Shown here: piece by piece, positions 9,294-19,570 of the stretch
How positions within the stretch are numbered: the stretch's first letter is position 1
Layout: each line of letters begins with the position of its first letter
Assembly: GCA_951640195.1 (NCBI GenBank)
Contig: OX621173.1
Span: 723,780-787,779 of the forward strand
DNA: 64,000 nt
Direction of reading: 5' to 3'
DNA from: Porpolomopsis calyptriformis
Lineage: Eukaryota; Basidiomycota; Agaricomycetes; Agaricales; Hygrophoraceae
The notes under the pieces: generated by a model
Told to the model about the DNA's origin: nothing
Databases searched by the model: none
What the model saw: only the letters and a program-made list of their open reading frames with translations
Position numbers and translations under genes: made by a program

Positions 9294-10632
9294 TCATAAT
9301 GTCTTCGCCTTTCGCGGTCTCGATGGAACAACGCCATTAACAAATGAAGAAACGTCAAACCCTTTCAAATATAGGACAAGTTTGTCTTCTAGGCAACTGT
9401 TCATCTCCGGACTTCCACGACATTCCTGTCTCTGTCGAAGGACATAAATCATGGAGCTTAAGGAAACTAAGGTTGGACGTACAGCGGAAGGGAGTCTTTG
9501 GGAGGACCAATACACCAAGTTCAGCTTCATTCCGTCTTCGCAAGCCTCAATTGTATCGGGCCTTCTGTATCTCCTGGTACATATACGCATCTGTTGAAGG
9601 ATATAAATAATCAAGACCCAAAGATTGCAAGTTAAAGATGCACAATAGCTCGTTGGATACTCTCCTCCGTGAGTTCACTTGGGTCGCTGACTTGGTGGGA
9701 ACTGGAGCCTGGTTGGGGAGTAGCTTGGTGGGGGAAACTGGGGCCTGGTTGGGGTGGGTGTTGGTGGGAACTGGGGTCTGAGCCGAGAGCGTCTTGGAAG
9801 GGACTGGAGCCTCGGTGGCCTGGGTAGGGAGCGGCTGGGGGGAAACTGGAGCCTGGGCCGAGAGCGCCCTCGAGGGAATTGGAGGAGCCTCGTTGGGGAC
9901 TGCGGCCTTTTAGGAGAGCGGATAGGGGGATACTGGGACCTGAGTGGGGAGCCTTCTCGGAACTGGGGACTGGGCCGAGAGCGCCCTCGAGGGAACTGGA
10001 GCCTTGGTTGGGACGGAGGCTTGTTAGGAGAGTGGATAGGGGGAAACTGGGAGGTGAGTTGGGAGGTGAGTCGGGAGCCTTTGGGGAACTGGGGCCTGGG
10101 GTGAGAGCGTCTCGGAGGGAACTGGAGCGTGTTAGGAGAACGGGTAGGGGGAAACTGGGAGGTGAGTGGGGAGCCTCCTTCGCCAGATGTTGAAAAGAAA
10201 ACTGGCGCAAAAACATAACAAGTACGCCTTCCAGGCAAAAATCCATTTCCCAACTTGTTAGTCCATTACATGTCGATCTCTGTCGAAGGGTGTAAATCGT
10301 GGAGCTTAAGGAAACTAAAGTTGGGCATACAGCCGTAGGGAGTCCTGTGTCGATCCAATGGTTGTCGTAGTTTGTCCTTAATTCCGTTTTGCAAGTTTCA
10401 TCATCTTGGAAATTCTCCTCGGTACATACATGCTCCTGTTGAAGGATATAAATCATCAAGACCCAAAGAGTGCAAGTTAAAGATGTACAATAGCTGTACT
10501 GATCTCCTCTTCCGTGAACCCATTCGAGTTTCCATCCAAAATAAGTTCTAGCGCTGTTTGGGGTGGGGGAGGGGCACCTCTGACAGGCACATAAAGGAGC
10601 AAAGCGAAAATAGCGATCATTGGGAAACGCAT
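9294..10632 (-). CDS. Predicted secreted protein with two Cys modules and a Pro-rich linker (376 aa), copy B
   Basis: Paralog of the gene at 6442-7816 in the second duplication copy. Exons: 10632-10489, 10435-10331, 10279-9644, 9590-9483, 9431-9294. Signal peptide, first Cys module, Pro/Ser/Gly linker and second Cys module are all kept, as are the 53/51-nt intron pairs. The linker is about ten residues shorter and the last exon ends in a different frame (VVPSRPRKAKTL in place of the basic KLSSSRKMRR tail), so the C terminus has diverged. All Cys of both modules are conserved between copies, which argues both were under constraint, but the duplication may simply be young. Confidence 0.65.
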
Positions 10633-10741
10633 CGTGGTTCGGTGTTGCAGATGACAATGAGGGAGGTGTTCAAAAAGACCTGCTTTCTGTGGTGAGGAGT
10701 GGCCGGCACTTTACTGGGACGATGTGAGCCGGTGTCGAGTG

Positions 10742-10748
10742 TTTTATA
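10742..10748 (-). promoter_or_regulatory. TATA-like box, copy B secreted gene
   Basis: TATAAAA on the minus strand, about 110 nt upstream of the ATG at 10632, in a promoter nearly identical to that of copy A but without the MITE. Confidence 0.45.
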
Positions 10749-10930
10749 CCTTTGCAACTATACCAATTTGGCTCTAATCGCCATTTCAAAATACGGCGAT
10801 GGCGAACTGCCCGATTTTAGTCATTGATTCGATTCAATAAGTCTCCCAGTATTTTAGGCCTCTAGGTTCCCGTTGAATAATTTCGAATCATTTCACAAAT
10901 CAGCACGAGGTGGCTCCTGGGCACAGAATG

Positions 10931-11064
10931 GGTTGGGCCCCTAAGGGGTTGGTCCCCTGAGGCATCGGAATAGGTTGGTCCCCTGAGGCATCAGAGTGGG
11001 GTGGCCCCCTGAGGCATCAGAATGGGGTGGTCCCCTGAGGCATCAGAATAGGTTGGTCCCCTGA
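10931..11064. repeat. 26-bp minisatellite
   Basis: Four full units of 26 bp ('ggttggtcccctgaggcatc' plus six bases) occupy 10947-11050, with a degenerate unit before and a partial one after. Units differ at one to four positions. It sits directly outside the right edge of the segmental duplication. No other structure is seen from 11065 to 11300. Confidence 0.8.
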
Positions 11065-11301
11065 ATGGCGTGCAGCACTCTACCTCCTCCACCAATTCCC
11101 CAGAACATTCCCTCCTTCAAGATTATTATTATTTGTTACGAACACCGCATCGACTAGATGCGAGGGACGTACAAAGGGGGCTGTCGTGAGGATGGAGTGG
11201 AGTGCATCATGTCGGCATCAGAGTGCCTCAATGGATTGGTTTAGGAAATGAGTATCTCCAAAGACAGTGCTGACGAATTAACCTCGTCAGCACTATGCTC
11301 G

Positions 11302-12763
11302 CTACACAATTACATTTTTGAGATATTGCAACATACATACCCAAAAGCCATCTTTACATAGAGATCGGTCCACACTTTTAGTGAACATCCACCACGCCGC
11401 AACAGGCTTCACCGTGTCGTACTCGCCCGCTTCGCTCTTTACGATCTCTGCACCAATTTGCCCTGCGGTAAGGATGGATGGGATTTCCAAGCCGTTGTCA
11501 TCCAAGAGCACATCAACCTCCGCATAACCCGGGGGAATCTCATCGGTGTCCACGCGGTGGTAGGGTGTGCCATCAAGGATCAAGGAGTGTTGGATGGGCT
11601 GAAGGGCGTAGATTGAAAAGAACTCGGAACTAGATAGGGAGGTATGCCCAAGGTCAAGTTGGGAATCCTGGGACCATATTAGCTTTGTGAGAGAAAAATG
11701 AGAAAAGAAGGAGAACGTTTTTAAGATCCACACCCATCCATTTTCCTTCCGAGGTGAAAGCGGTAAAGGCGGTGATCCAACCGCCCAACTCTGATGAACC
11801 ACTTCCCCAACTCTTGTAGTGAAGGATTCGTTCCCAGAAGTCGAGGATGTCTGGCGCGCGTGGGTCTTCAAACGTCCTGACAAACCTGGAAATGACAGGA
11901 ACGAGTAGGTGGTGCCAGGCAAGAGTCTCCACACCATAGTCCTTCAATTTGTCCAGTCTATGCAGGATTTCCTCCCAATCGGCTTTCTCGCCCTCAAGGG
12001 TGATACGTGGGATCCCGCACATGAGCAGGAACCTGTAAGTGAAGTATTCTTGCATGGTAGACATCATGATAATCGAGGACGTGATCACATCGTTAGTGGT
12101 GGTCGTGGTGAAATTGGGAAGAATCCAATCGCGAATGGAAGTTGTGGTCATTTCATCGATCTTCTCGGTCATTGCCACCGCCATCTCGCCAAAGTCCACG
12201 TTGTAGCGGTTTCCAACGCGTCTAACGACAAGCTCAATTTTTCCAGTGTGGTTGACAAATTGGGAGCGGAGGGATTCTGCATTGCCGTTGACGAAGAAGT
12301 TGAATTGGGTAAGGATGGCGAGCCAGACGTCGTCGGGACGGATAACGAGGGCATGGTGGCCGTTGTAGGCGGTGAGAATGGTTTGAATGAATCCATTCGC
12401 CAAAGGCATAATATACGTGTTGGCATCGGGTATGGACGACTGTAAGAGCTCGTCGACTTCTGGTTTGACATGACGAGGTAACTTATGGAATGTGCCGAGG
12501 GGATTGGAGTCGAGGGTGGAGAGGGAGTCTTGGTTGAAAGCGATTGGAATGATCTCGGGGCAAACAACTACAGGTGCGGGGAAGGGAGTACCATCCTTGC
12601 AATTGCCAACGGGCGGGCGACGAATGAAGGACAGGAGAGATCTGGGTCGATTGTGGTATGGAAAGGCGAGGAATGAGATCAGAGAAAGTAAACCAGCGGC
12701 GACAAAGAGTCGTTTCGTTCGCTCCGTCAGTACCGCGGGACGTTGTGTATCTGTGCGGTCCAT
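11302..12763 (-). CDS. DUF4419-type protein with N-terminal membrane anchor (470 aa)
   Basis: Two exons, 12763-11717 and 11667-11302. I chose the ATG at 12763 (MDRTDTQRP). Residues about 17-36 form one hydrophobic segment after a basic stretch, suggesting a signal anchor or signal peptide. The body carries the family pattern 'YNGHHALVIRPDDVWLAILT' followed by FNFFVNGNAE, typical of DUF4419, a fungal/slime-mould family of unknown function. The intron is 49 nt with an unusual GTTCTC donor; a GTGGAT donor 15 nt upstream keeps the same phase and is an alternative. Four N-glycosylation-type motifs (e.g. NHT, NFT) fit a lumenal or extracellular domain. The gene is head-to-head with the squalene monooxygenase gene, with 134 bp between start codons. 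Confidence 0.75.
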
Positions 12764-12897
12764 ATTATCGTCGTTCGAATCAAACCAGGAGCGATGCTGG
12801 TAGTTCAGCGCTAAGTTATCGATACGTGGCACCAAACATTGGCCATTCGTGTCATTACGGTCGGAATTTACCGAGTGATCGTACGATCGTTATTAGC
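12764..12897. promoter_or_regulatory. Divergent promoter between DUF4419 and ERG1 genes
   Basis: Only 134 bp separate the two opposed ATGs, so both core promoters and 5' leaders must lie here or overlap the coding starts. No clear TATA box was seen. Confidence 0.45.
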
Positions 12898-14567
12898 ATG
12901 TACTACGACGTTCTCATCGTCGGTGCAGGGGTAGCAGGTTCAGCACTCGCTTATGCCCTTGCAACCACACCCTCTCACGAACGAACGAAAAAACACCTTC
13001 GGATAGCCCTCCTCGAACGCTCGCTTTCAGAGCCGGACAGGATCGTAGGTGAGCTCTTACAACCCGGTGGCGTGATGGCCATTCGAAAACTCGGGATGGA
13101 ATCCTGTCTGGAGAACATCGATGCCGTCCCCGTACACGGCTATTGCGTTGTCGAATCCGGACGGTCGGTGCAGATACCTTACCCGAGTGGCCATGAAGGA
13201 AGAAGTTTCCATCACGGTCGGTTTATCATGAACTTGCGCCAGAAGGCGATCCACGCTTCTGGCGTGGACGTGGTCGAAGCGACCGTTTCCGAGCTTATCC
13301 AGTGCAAACTCACCGGGCGAGTCATCGGCGTGCGTGCCACGAGGAGGGCCACATGTGGAGATAAAAGCAAGGATTCGTTTTTTGCGGACGTGATCGTCAT
13401 CGCCGACGGGTGTTTTTCGAAATTCAGGGGTGAGGTCATGGGGGGAACTGGCTTGAAGCCTTCTACCCGAAGCCATTTCATCGGAGCCATTCTCGAAAAC
13501 GCGAAGCTGCCTATTGATAAACACGGGACGGTCGCTCTCGCTCGTGGATGCGGTCCCGTTTTGTTATACCAAATATCAGAGTGCAGCACCAGGATGCTGG
13601 TCAATGTCAAAGAACCTCTTCCCGCTGACATCAAAGTGAGAGGACAGCTATCTCTCTCCTCTCTACAACCTCAAAAACAATCTAGGAACACATCTTGACC
13701 AAGGTCGTACCCGAACTCCCGTCTGCACTCCACCTGCCAATCCACGAAGCGCTCGAAAGAGACCGTCTTCGTCGTATGCCCAACTCCTTCCTACCAGCCG
13801 CAGAGCAAGGAGGTAAAGCCAGCCTAGAGGGCGTCCTCCTCCTCGGCGACTCGTGGAATATGCGGCACCCACTCACAGGTGGTGGGATGACTGTCGCACT
13901 GAATGATGTCGTCCTTCTTGCACACTTACTCAGTCACCTCAAGAATCTAAGTAACTGGGACGACGTTTCCAATGTGCTGCATCAATGGCACTGGAGGAGG
14001 AAACCGCTCTCGTCTACCCTTAACATTCTGAGTGTGGCGTTGTACGATTTATTTGGTGCAGACGGTGAGTACTCGGTAATGGATCCATTTTTTTTGGTGG
14101 TTGTTGACGGAAGATTCCTGTCCACAGACGAAGAACTCGCCGTCCTTCGCACAGGGTGCTTCAAATACTTTGAATGCGGCGGTGAATGCATCAACGGCCC
14201 TGTTTCTCTCTTGTCTGGGTAAGGCTCTAATCCCGTTTGCGTCATCTGATCCCAAAACATTTCGCATAGAATTATCCCATCCCCTGTTTTGCTGGCAGCC
14301 CATTTCTTTGCGGTCGCCTTTTACTCGATCTATGCCATGTTTACCCACCCACGGCCTCGCCCTTCTTCCCAGGCATCTTCAGATGCTAAACCATTAGTGG
14401 TTTCCCCTCGAATAGACGAATACCCCGCACTGTTTATCAAGAGTTTTAGAGTTGTGTGTGAGCCTCTGTTCTTCGCTGTCAATTCTACACTGACCCTCTT
14501 GGCGCAGTTCTGGACCGCATGTGTGGTGTTTGGACCCTTGGTGTGGAGTGAGATTAGATGGTGGTAA
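12898..14567 (+). CDS. ERG1: Squalene monooxygenase (squalene epoxidase), 501 aa
   Basis: Four exons: 12898-13635, 13686-14064, 14128-14218, 14270-14567. The enzyme makes 2,3-oxidosqualene from squalene using FAD, NADPH and O2, the first oxygenation step of ergosterol synthesis, at the ER membrane. Visible motifs: FAD-binding 'VLIVGAGVAGSALAYALA' near the N terminus, the family signature 'SEPDRIVGELLQPGG' near residue 45, and the second FAD motif 'LLGDSWNMRHPLTGGGMTV' near residue 320. The C terminus has hydrophobic segments (HFFAVAFYSI; WTACVVFGPLVWSEIRWW) that fit membrane attachment. Length and motif order match fungal Erg1. Splice joins restore 'LLSGIIPSPVLLAAHFF' across intron 3. Confidence 0.92.
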
Positions 14568-14646
14568 AAGCGTTTATTCATAGTAATTTAATTTATAGAC
14601 CTGCTATAAGTAATGCGTGACATAGTGTGACACACGATCTTGTCCG

Positions 14647-16769
14647 ATGGCCAAAATCACCCATTTCAAGACGCACGGTGAGTGCCAGCGAGGAAGATCA
14701 CTGTCCCCCCTCGTGGTTTTTACCATTTATACCAGATGTGCGATTCCCAACATCAGTGACTAGGGACGGTTCCGATGCCATGTACGTCTTGAGCGATCCG
14801 GTCTCACGTCCGTCCGGTTTACCGCGTGATCCCACAGGAATACAGACTGCGATTACTCTTCAGCTTATATCGTGTTGATGACCGATTCGAGTCTGGTAGG
14901 CTTCGGAATGACCTTCACTATCGGCAGAGGAAATGACATCGTACGCATTCTTTTCTCCCCCCCCCCCCGGGGGAAAGTGTTCCAACATTGAATACCGGGT
15001 GTAATTTTAGGTGTGTAGCGCCGTTGCACAAGTAGCCCAGCGGTTGATCGGGAAAGACACCGAAGAACTTTTCGCTGATATGGGCCAGACCTGGGAATAC
15101 ATGATGGCCGACTCCCAGCTGAGGTGGTCAGTGTGATCTTTTTTCCTCCCCCGTCATTTCCTTGCCGCGACAAGTCTCGCGATCGATTACTATTTCCACT
15201 CATCCCTCATCCAGGCTTGGGCCTGAGAAGGGGGTCATCCACATCGCATCGGCCGCTGTCAACAACGCACTGTGGGACATGTACGCCCGATCGCGGGGGA
15301 AGCCTCTTTGGAAGCTCGTGGTAGATATGACTCCAGAAGAACTCGTACGCTCCGCCGCTTTCCGCTACATATCCGACGCGATCACCAGGGAGGAGGCACT
15401 CGGAATGCTCCAGGCAAAGGAAGCGGGAAAGCTGGAGCGAGAAGAAAATGTCCGCAAGCTTGGGTGCGTCTGTTAGGATTTGAAGTTTGATTTTCACCCC
15501 TTATTTCTGGAACAGCTATCCCGCGTATGTAACCTCAATGGGTTGGCTCGGTTTGTTTTTCCGTTCCGTTCCGGATTGTCCTTTATGGGTTGGTCTTAAA
15601 CTATCTCCGTTATAAAGGATATTCCGACGAGAAGATAGCACGTCTCACAAAGGAAGCCGTCGCTGCAGGCTTCAGCCATTTCAAATTGAAAGTCGGCGTC
15701 AATCCGTCCGATGACCTTCGCAGAGGGAAGATCATCCGGTCTATCATTGATAACCCACAATACTTGCCTCCTGGTGCCGAACCCAAGGATCCGGCTGGTG
15801 AGGCACTCAAAGGCAAGAACGCGGGGCCGACTGGAGCAGTGCTTATGATTGACGCAAACCAAGTCTGGGACGTACAAGAGGCCATTGATTATGTCAAGAA
15901 ACTCGAGGATCTCAAACCCTGGTGAATCTAGGCTTGGATTTTTATTTTTTATTTTTTTCCCTCTCGCGAATGTGTCAACACCAACTCCCCTAAAACATTC
16001 AAGGTTTATCGAAGAGCCCACCGCGCCAGACGATATCCTCGGACACGCAGCCATCCGGAACGCGCTCAGACCGCACGGGATTGGTGTAGCCACCGGCGAA
16101 CATGCGCATAATCGCATGGTCTTCAAGCAGCTGTTACAAGCCGACGCGGTCGATGTCGTCCAGATCGACGCGTGCAGGTTAGCTGGTGTCAGCGAGGTGT
16201 TGAGTGTGTTGCTGATGGCGGCAAAGTGAGTGCTACCCGAGTCTTTGTTCTTCCGCATGCCTATTTCTCCGGCCGTTAATAGATTTGGTGTCCCTGTGTG
16301 CCCACACGCGGGGGGTGTTGGCCTATGCGAGTATGTCATCCATCTCAGGTATGTGTGTGCATGACGCCTGGTTTTGTTACGTTCACTCGGCATTTCTAAC
16401 ATACACGTAGCTTGATCGACTATATCTGCATCTCCGGCACGATGGAACGTAACGTCCTCGAGTATGTAGACCATCTACATGAGCATTTCGTCACCCCGTG
16501 TTCGATCAACGAGCGGGCAAGGTACAACGTTCCCAGTGACCCTTGTGAAGGCTACAGGTAAGATCCAAAGTCGCTCGCTCTTTTGCCTTCGCTGACCGTT
16601 CTCATGCTCGTTGCAGTATCGAGATGCGCAAGGACAGCATTGCGGAATTCGAATGGCCGCATGGGACATATTGGGTAAGGGGATACCTCGAAGACAAGCC
16701 CTTTCAACTTATGATAATCACGCTCACGTACACAACTCCATGCTTTAGAACGATCCTCGATTTAAATAA
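14647..16769 (+). CDS. L-fuconate dehydratase-like enolase-superfamily enzyme (465 aa, 12 exons)
   Basis: Exons: 14647-14677, 14736-14781, 14838-14940, 15011-15126, 15215-15463, 15516-15550, 15618-15921, 16004-16225, 16283-16348, 16411-16557, 16617-16674, 16749-16769. The product matches the mandelate racemase/ENOSF1 group: N-terminal '[19 protein letters not shown]' capping domain, catalytic Lys region '[10 protein letters not shown]', metal ligands in 'VLMIDANQ', 'WFIEEP' and 'GVATGEH', and the His region '[18 protein letters not shown]'. It ends 'YWNDPRFK'. Members dehydrate sugar acids such as L-fuconate to 2-keto-3-deoxy acids; the exact substrate cannot be read from sequence. The first exon is only 31 nt, the sixth 35 and the last 21, so the gene is easily missed by ORF calling. 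Intron 3 carries a C11-G5 tract. Confidence 0.88.
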
Positions 16770-17442
16770 ATTCTCATCAAACGACGGTGCACACCGGAGG
16801 GTGTGTTCGGAGATTGGGGGAGGCAAGGATTCAAGAAAAGCGTTATAGGACTTCCTAATTCGCCGCCAATCAAGAAGAGAAAGAGGAAAAAAAAAAAAGT
16901 TATATAAAGCGAGCTCCCCCGCTACGTGGGGGGGTGGGCGTGGCGTAAGCGATGAACGGAATACAAGACGTGGTTACAAAAACAAGAAAGAGAAGGGCCG
17001 AGCTTATGAAACGGGATGAGCATATATGCGTACAGCGAGGAAGGCAACGGCGGTGCGATTCATTGAGTCTAAAAAAAAACGGATGAACGGCTGATGGGGG
17101 TCCTTGTTTTTGTGCGTTCGATGGGCGGCACTGAACCAAAAAAAAAAATCGACGACCTCGGTTGGTTGGTTGTGATTTTTGATTTGATTTGATTTTTTTT
17201 TTTAATTTTCTTTTCTTTGGGCTCCCGGGTTTATGAACGAGTCTCATAGCTGTTATCTTTAGCAAACAAAAGACGAGTTGTATAAGCATCCAACCACACG
17301 CACATGGTGTTTAAAATCAGTCTCACACACACGTTTATCGGCTGCGAAAGCAAATGAGAACGCGAAGGGGAAAAAAGACGGGGGAAAAAAAAAATGCAAA
17401 AGAAAAACGACAATCCGTTACCTACCCATTTAAATAACGCAC
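16770..17442. other. Convergent 3' flanks, no gene seen
   Basis: AT-rich homopolymer tracts (A and T runs at 16891-16901, 17071-17080, 17190-17210, 17385-17394) lie between the converging 3' ends of the dehydratase-like and F-box genes. This probably holds both 3' untranslated regions. No coding structure recognised. Confidence 0.5.
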
Positions 17443-17884
17443 TCAAAATAGCACACGCTCCACCAGCCTCTTCAAATCATCCACCACCTCGCCCTCCCGA
17501 TCAAGCGCATAACAACCCGTAATCTTCAAATAGGTAATCTCCGTCACGTCTGATGTCAACGGCGCCGCCCCCTGTGCCCCCTGTGCAACCGCCGCCGCCG
17601 CCGCCGCCACCACCGAAACGGGTCCACCTAACAAATCCTGTCTCGACGAGGACGTGGGGGGAGGAGGAGGGGCTGGCAATGGCCAAGGATGTCGAGCGAT
17701 AGACGGGGGAGACCTCATCATCCGACTCGTCATCGCCGCGTCCTTCCTGGCGCGTACGACACGCAAGATCTCGTGGCCGGACACGTCCCGCGCGTTCTGC
17801 ACGATCAAGGCCGTCAGGTTCGGCAACACCCATTCCTGATTCAACCTTGGATGGTTCCATTCCGAGGACGCCGACGCCGACGAC

Positions 17885-17917
<33 letters not shown>

Positions 17918-19570
17918 AGTGGTCCCAATACCGCTGATGGTGCCAATGGAGGTAGCGGTATTGGTGGTGGTGGTGGTGTGATCAGTGGTAACCCCAACGG
18001 TGTAGGCGACGGGAATGTCAACGACCACGGCGATTCGTGGCTCCTCGACGGCTGCGAGAGCAGCTCCCACAGCCTCGCGCCGAAGCATCCGCTCGGCGGA
18101 CTGCTGATCGCGAGCGCCGTCAGTTGGGGAAGCCCATGCAGGGCGCGGATGAAGGTGTACAGGGCCGGGCCTGTCGTCGATATCGCGCGAAGGTCGAGGT
18201 GCCGCAGGGACGGGAACGGCGTCTGGGGGATCAGCGGTTGGTGTGGGATAGTCGCGAGCGGGTAGAGCGCGGTCCACCGCCCGAGCATGGGCGCACAGAT
18301 CTTGGCCAGGAAGCCGACCGAGTCTTCCGCGCCGCCCGCGCCGTCCATCTGGATGCGGAGCGTGCCCAGTTTGTTGCACTCCACGTTCTCGAGGAAGAGA
18401 CCGACGTTGGTGGTGTCGACAAAGTTGAACATGAGCAGCTCGAGGTTCGGCATCTGGATCTTGGGTGGCTGGGGCAGGAAGATGTCCTCGGTCCCGTTCA
18501 GCATGAATGCAGCGGACTGGATGTGCAGCGAGGTCAGGGTCGGGGTGGCCGTGAGTGTGGAGAGGAGGAGGGAGAGGGGGATGACAATGCGTGAGGAGGA
18601 ACTCGATTGGCGCTGATCGCGGATGAGATGGAGGTGTCGGAGGGAGGGGTGAAGGGTCTCAGGCGGGGTGGGCGGGGCCGGCTCCTCTGGGGTAGCGTCT
18701 GCTGCGGGTGGCGAAGGAGGGGGAATGGGTGGGGGGCGTATGCATGTCAGTGGCGTGTGTTCGAGGATGATAGTATTCAGGCGTGGGCAGGGGGTGGAGA
18801 GGAATGTGACGGGGGTCTGGTCTTCTGAATCGGAAGAATCAATGTGGAGGTAAAGTTCCTCGAGTGCTGGGCCCAATGGACCTGAGTGCTCCCGTACGGC
18901 GCCGAGCCAGTCCCAGTCGGGTGCGGAGGCTTTGAAATAAAAGCATCGGTGGAGGTGGGGCTTGAGCTCTTTCATGATCAAGTGGACATCAGCCATGCCG
19001 TCCAAGTATCTGAAATCGATATCAATAAGCAACTTGGAGTCGTGGGAACGCTTGAGCTGAAGCTTTGTTTTGTCTAAGAAGGTTTCTGAGGTGGTGCGGG
19101 CGTCGTCGCCTCCGCCGTGATAGCCCCAGGTCTCGTCGAGTTTGATGTAGGTGTGGAGAGATGGGGTGGAGAGCACGATGTTGTACCATGTCTTGGATAC
19201 GAGGGAAAGAGTGAGGAGGAGGGAGGGCGTGGTGTGCACTGCGAGCTCGAAGACACGGGAGAGGAGTTCGGGTGGGACGTTATTGATCAGGGCGCGGGCT
19301 GCTAGAAGCTTGGTGCGGAGGATGGTGAGCTCGGTAAGCTTGGATGTCAGGGAGGCCATTTCGCTGTCAAGTGCGGCGACTTCGTGAGGAGTAGAACGAG
19401 GATCACTGAAAAATGGTAAAGTAGAGAGAGGGAGAGGTAAGCAGGCATGAGAGGTAAGATGGGAGATGTGGCTCGTACATCGTGTTTGGATTAGGTTCGT
19501 CCTCATCTGGAGAAATAACGTTGAGGTCACCCCAATTGGCCAGATCGTCGAATGAGCTCGTTGAACCCAT
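17443..19570 (-). CDS. F-box protein (684 aa)
   Basis: Two exons, 19570-19479 and 19405-17443, with a 73-nt GTACGA...TTTCAG intron. The N terminus is acidic (GSTSSFDDLANWGDL), followed by a predicted coiled coil (ALDSEMASLTSKLTELTILR) and an F-box at about residues 70-110 with the typical 'INNVPPELLSRVFELAV' and LVSKTW motif. The rest has irregular leucine-rich segments (for example LRHLHLI, LTSLHI, LRHLDLRAI) interrupted by Pro-rich stretches and a 14-residue poly-Ser tract followed by ASASSEW. Such proteins recruit substrates to SCF ubiquitin ligases via Skp1; basidiomycetes carry large families. The substrate is unknown. GC and codon bias are strong through the whole second exon, producing many long shadow frames. 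Confidence 0.85.

Larger units (their letters stand above)
8551..10904. repeat. Tandem segmental duplication, copy B
   Basis: Second copy of the unit that starts at 5697. Junction A/B reads 'aaatca|gcttataaag' and the right end of B ('cacaaatcagc') matches the right end of A, as expected for a simple tandem duplication. Copy B lacks the MITE. Confidence 0.85.

Noticed and set aside
9754..10193. Plus-strand Gly/Trp/Glu-rich frames (GNWSLGRERP) opposite the secreted Pro-rich linkers
   Set aside because: Antisense of the PSS/PPR repeat tract; splice signals and signal peptides support the minus strand.
14101..14397. Separate small gene overlapping the ERG1 3' part
   Set aside because: The frame is explained by reading through intron 3; splicing restores the conserved Erg1 sequence.
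16891..16901. Poly-A tract as evidence of a retrotransposed gene
   Set aside because: It lies in the 3' flank of a 12-exon gene; introns exclude retroposition and other A/T runs are nearby.
18037..18594. Plus-strand frame of 185 codons opposite the F-box gene
   Set aside because: Shadow frame in a GC-rich exon, without any domain.
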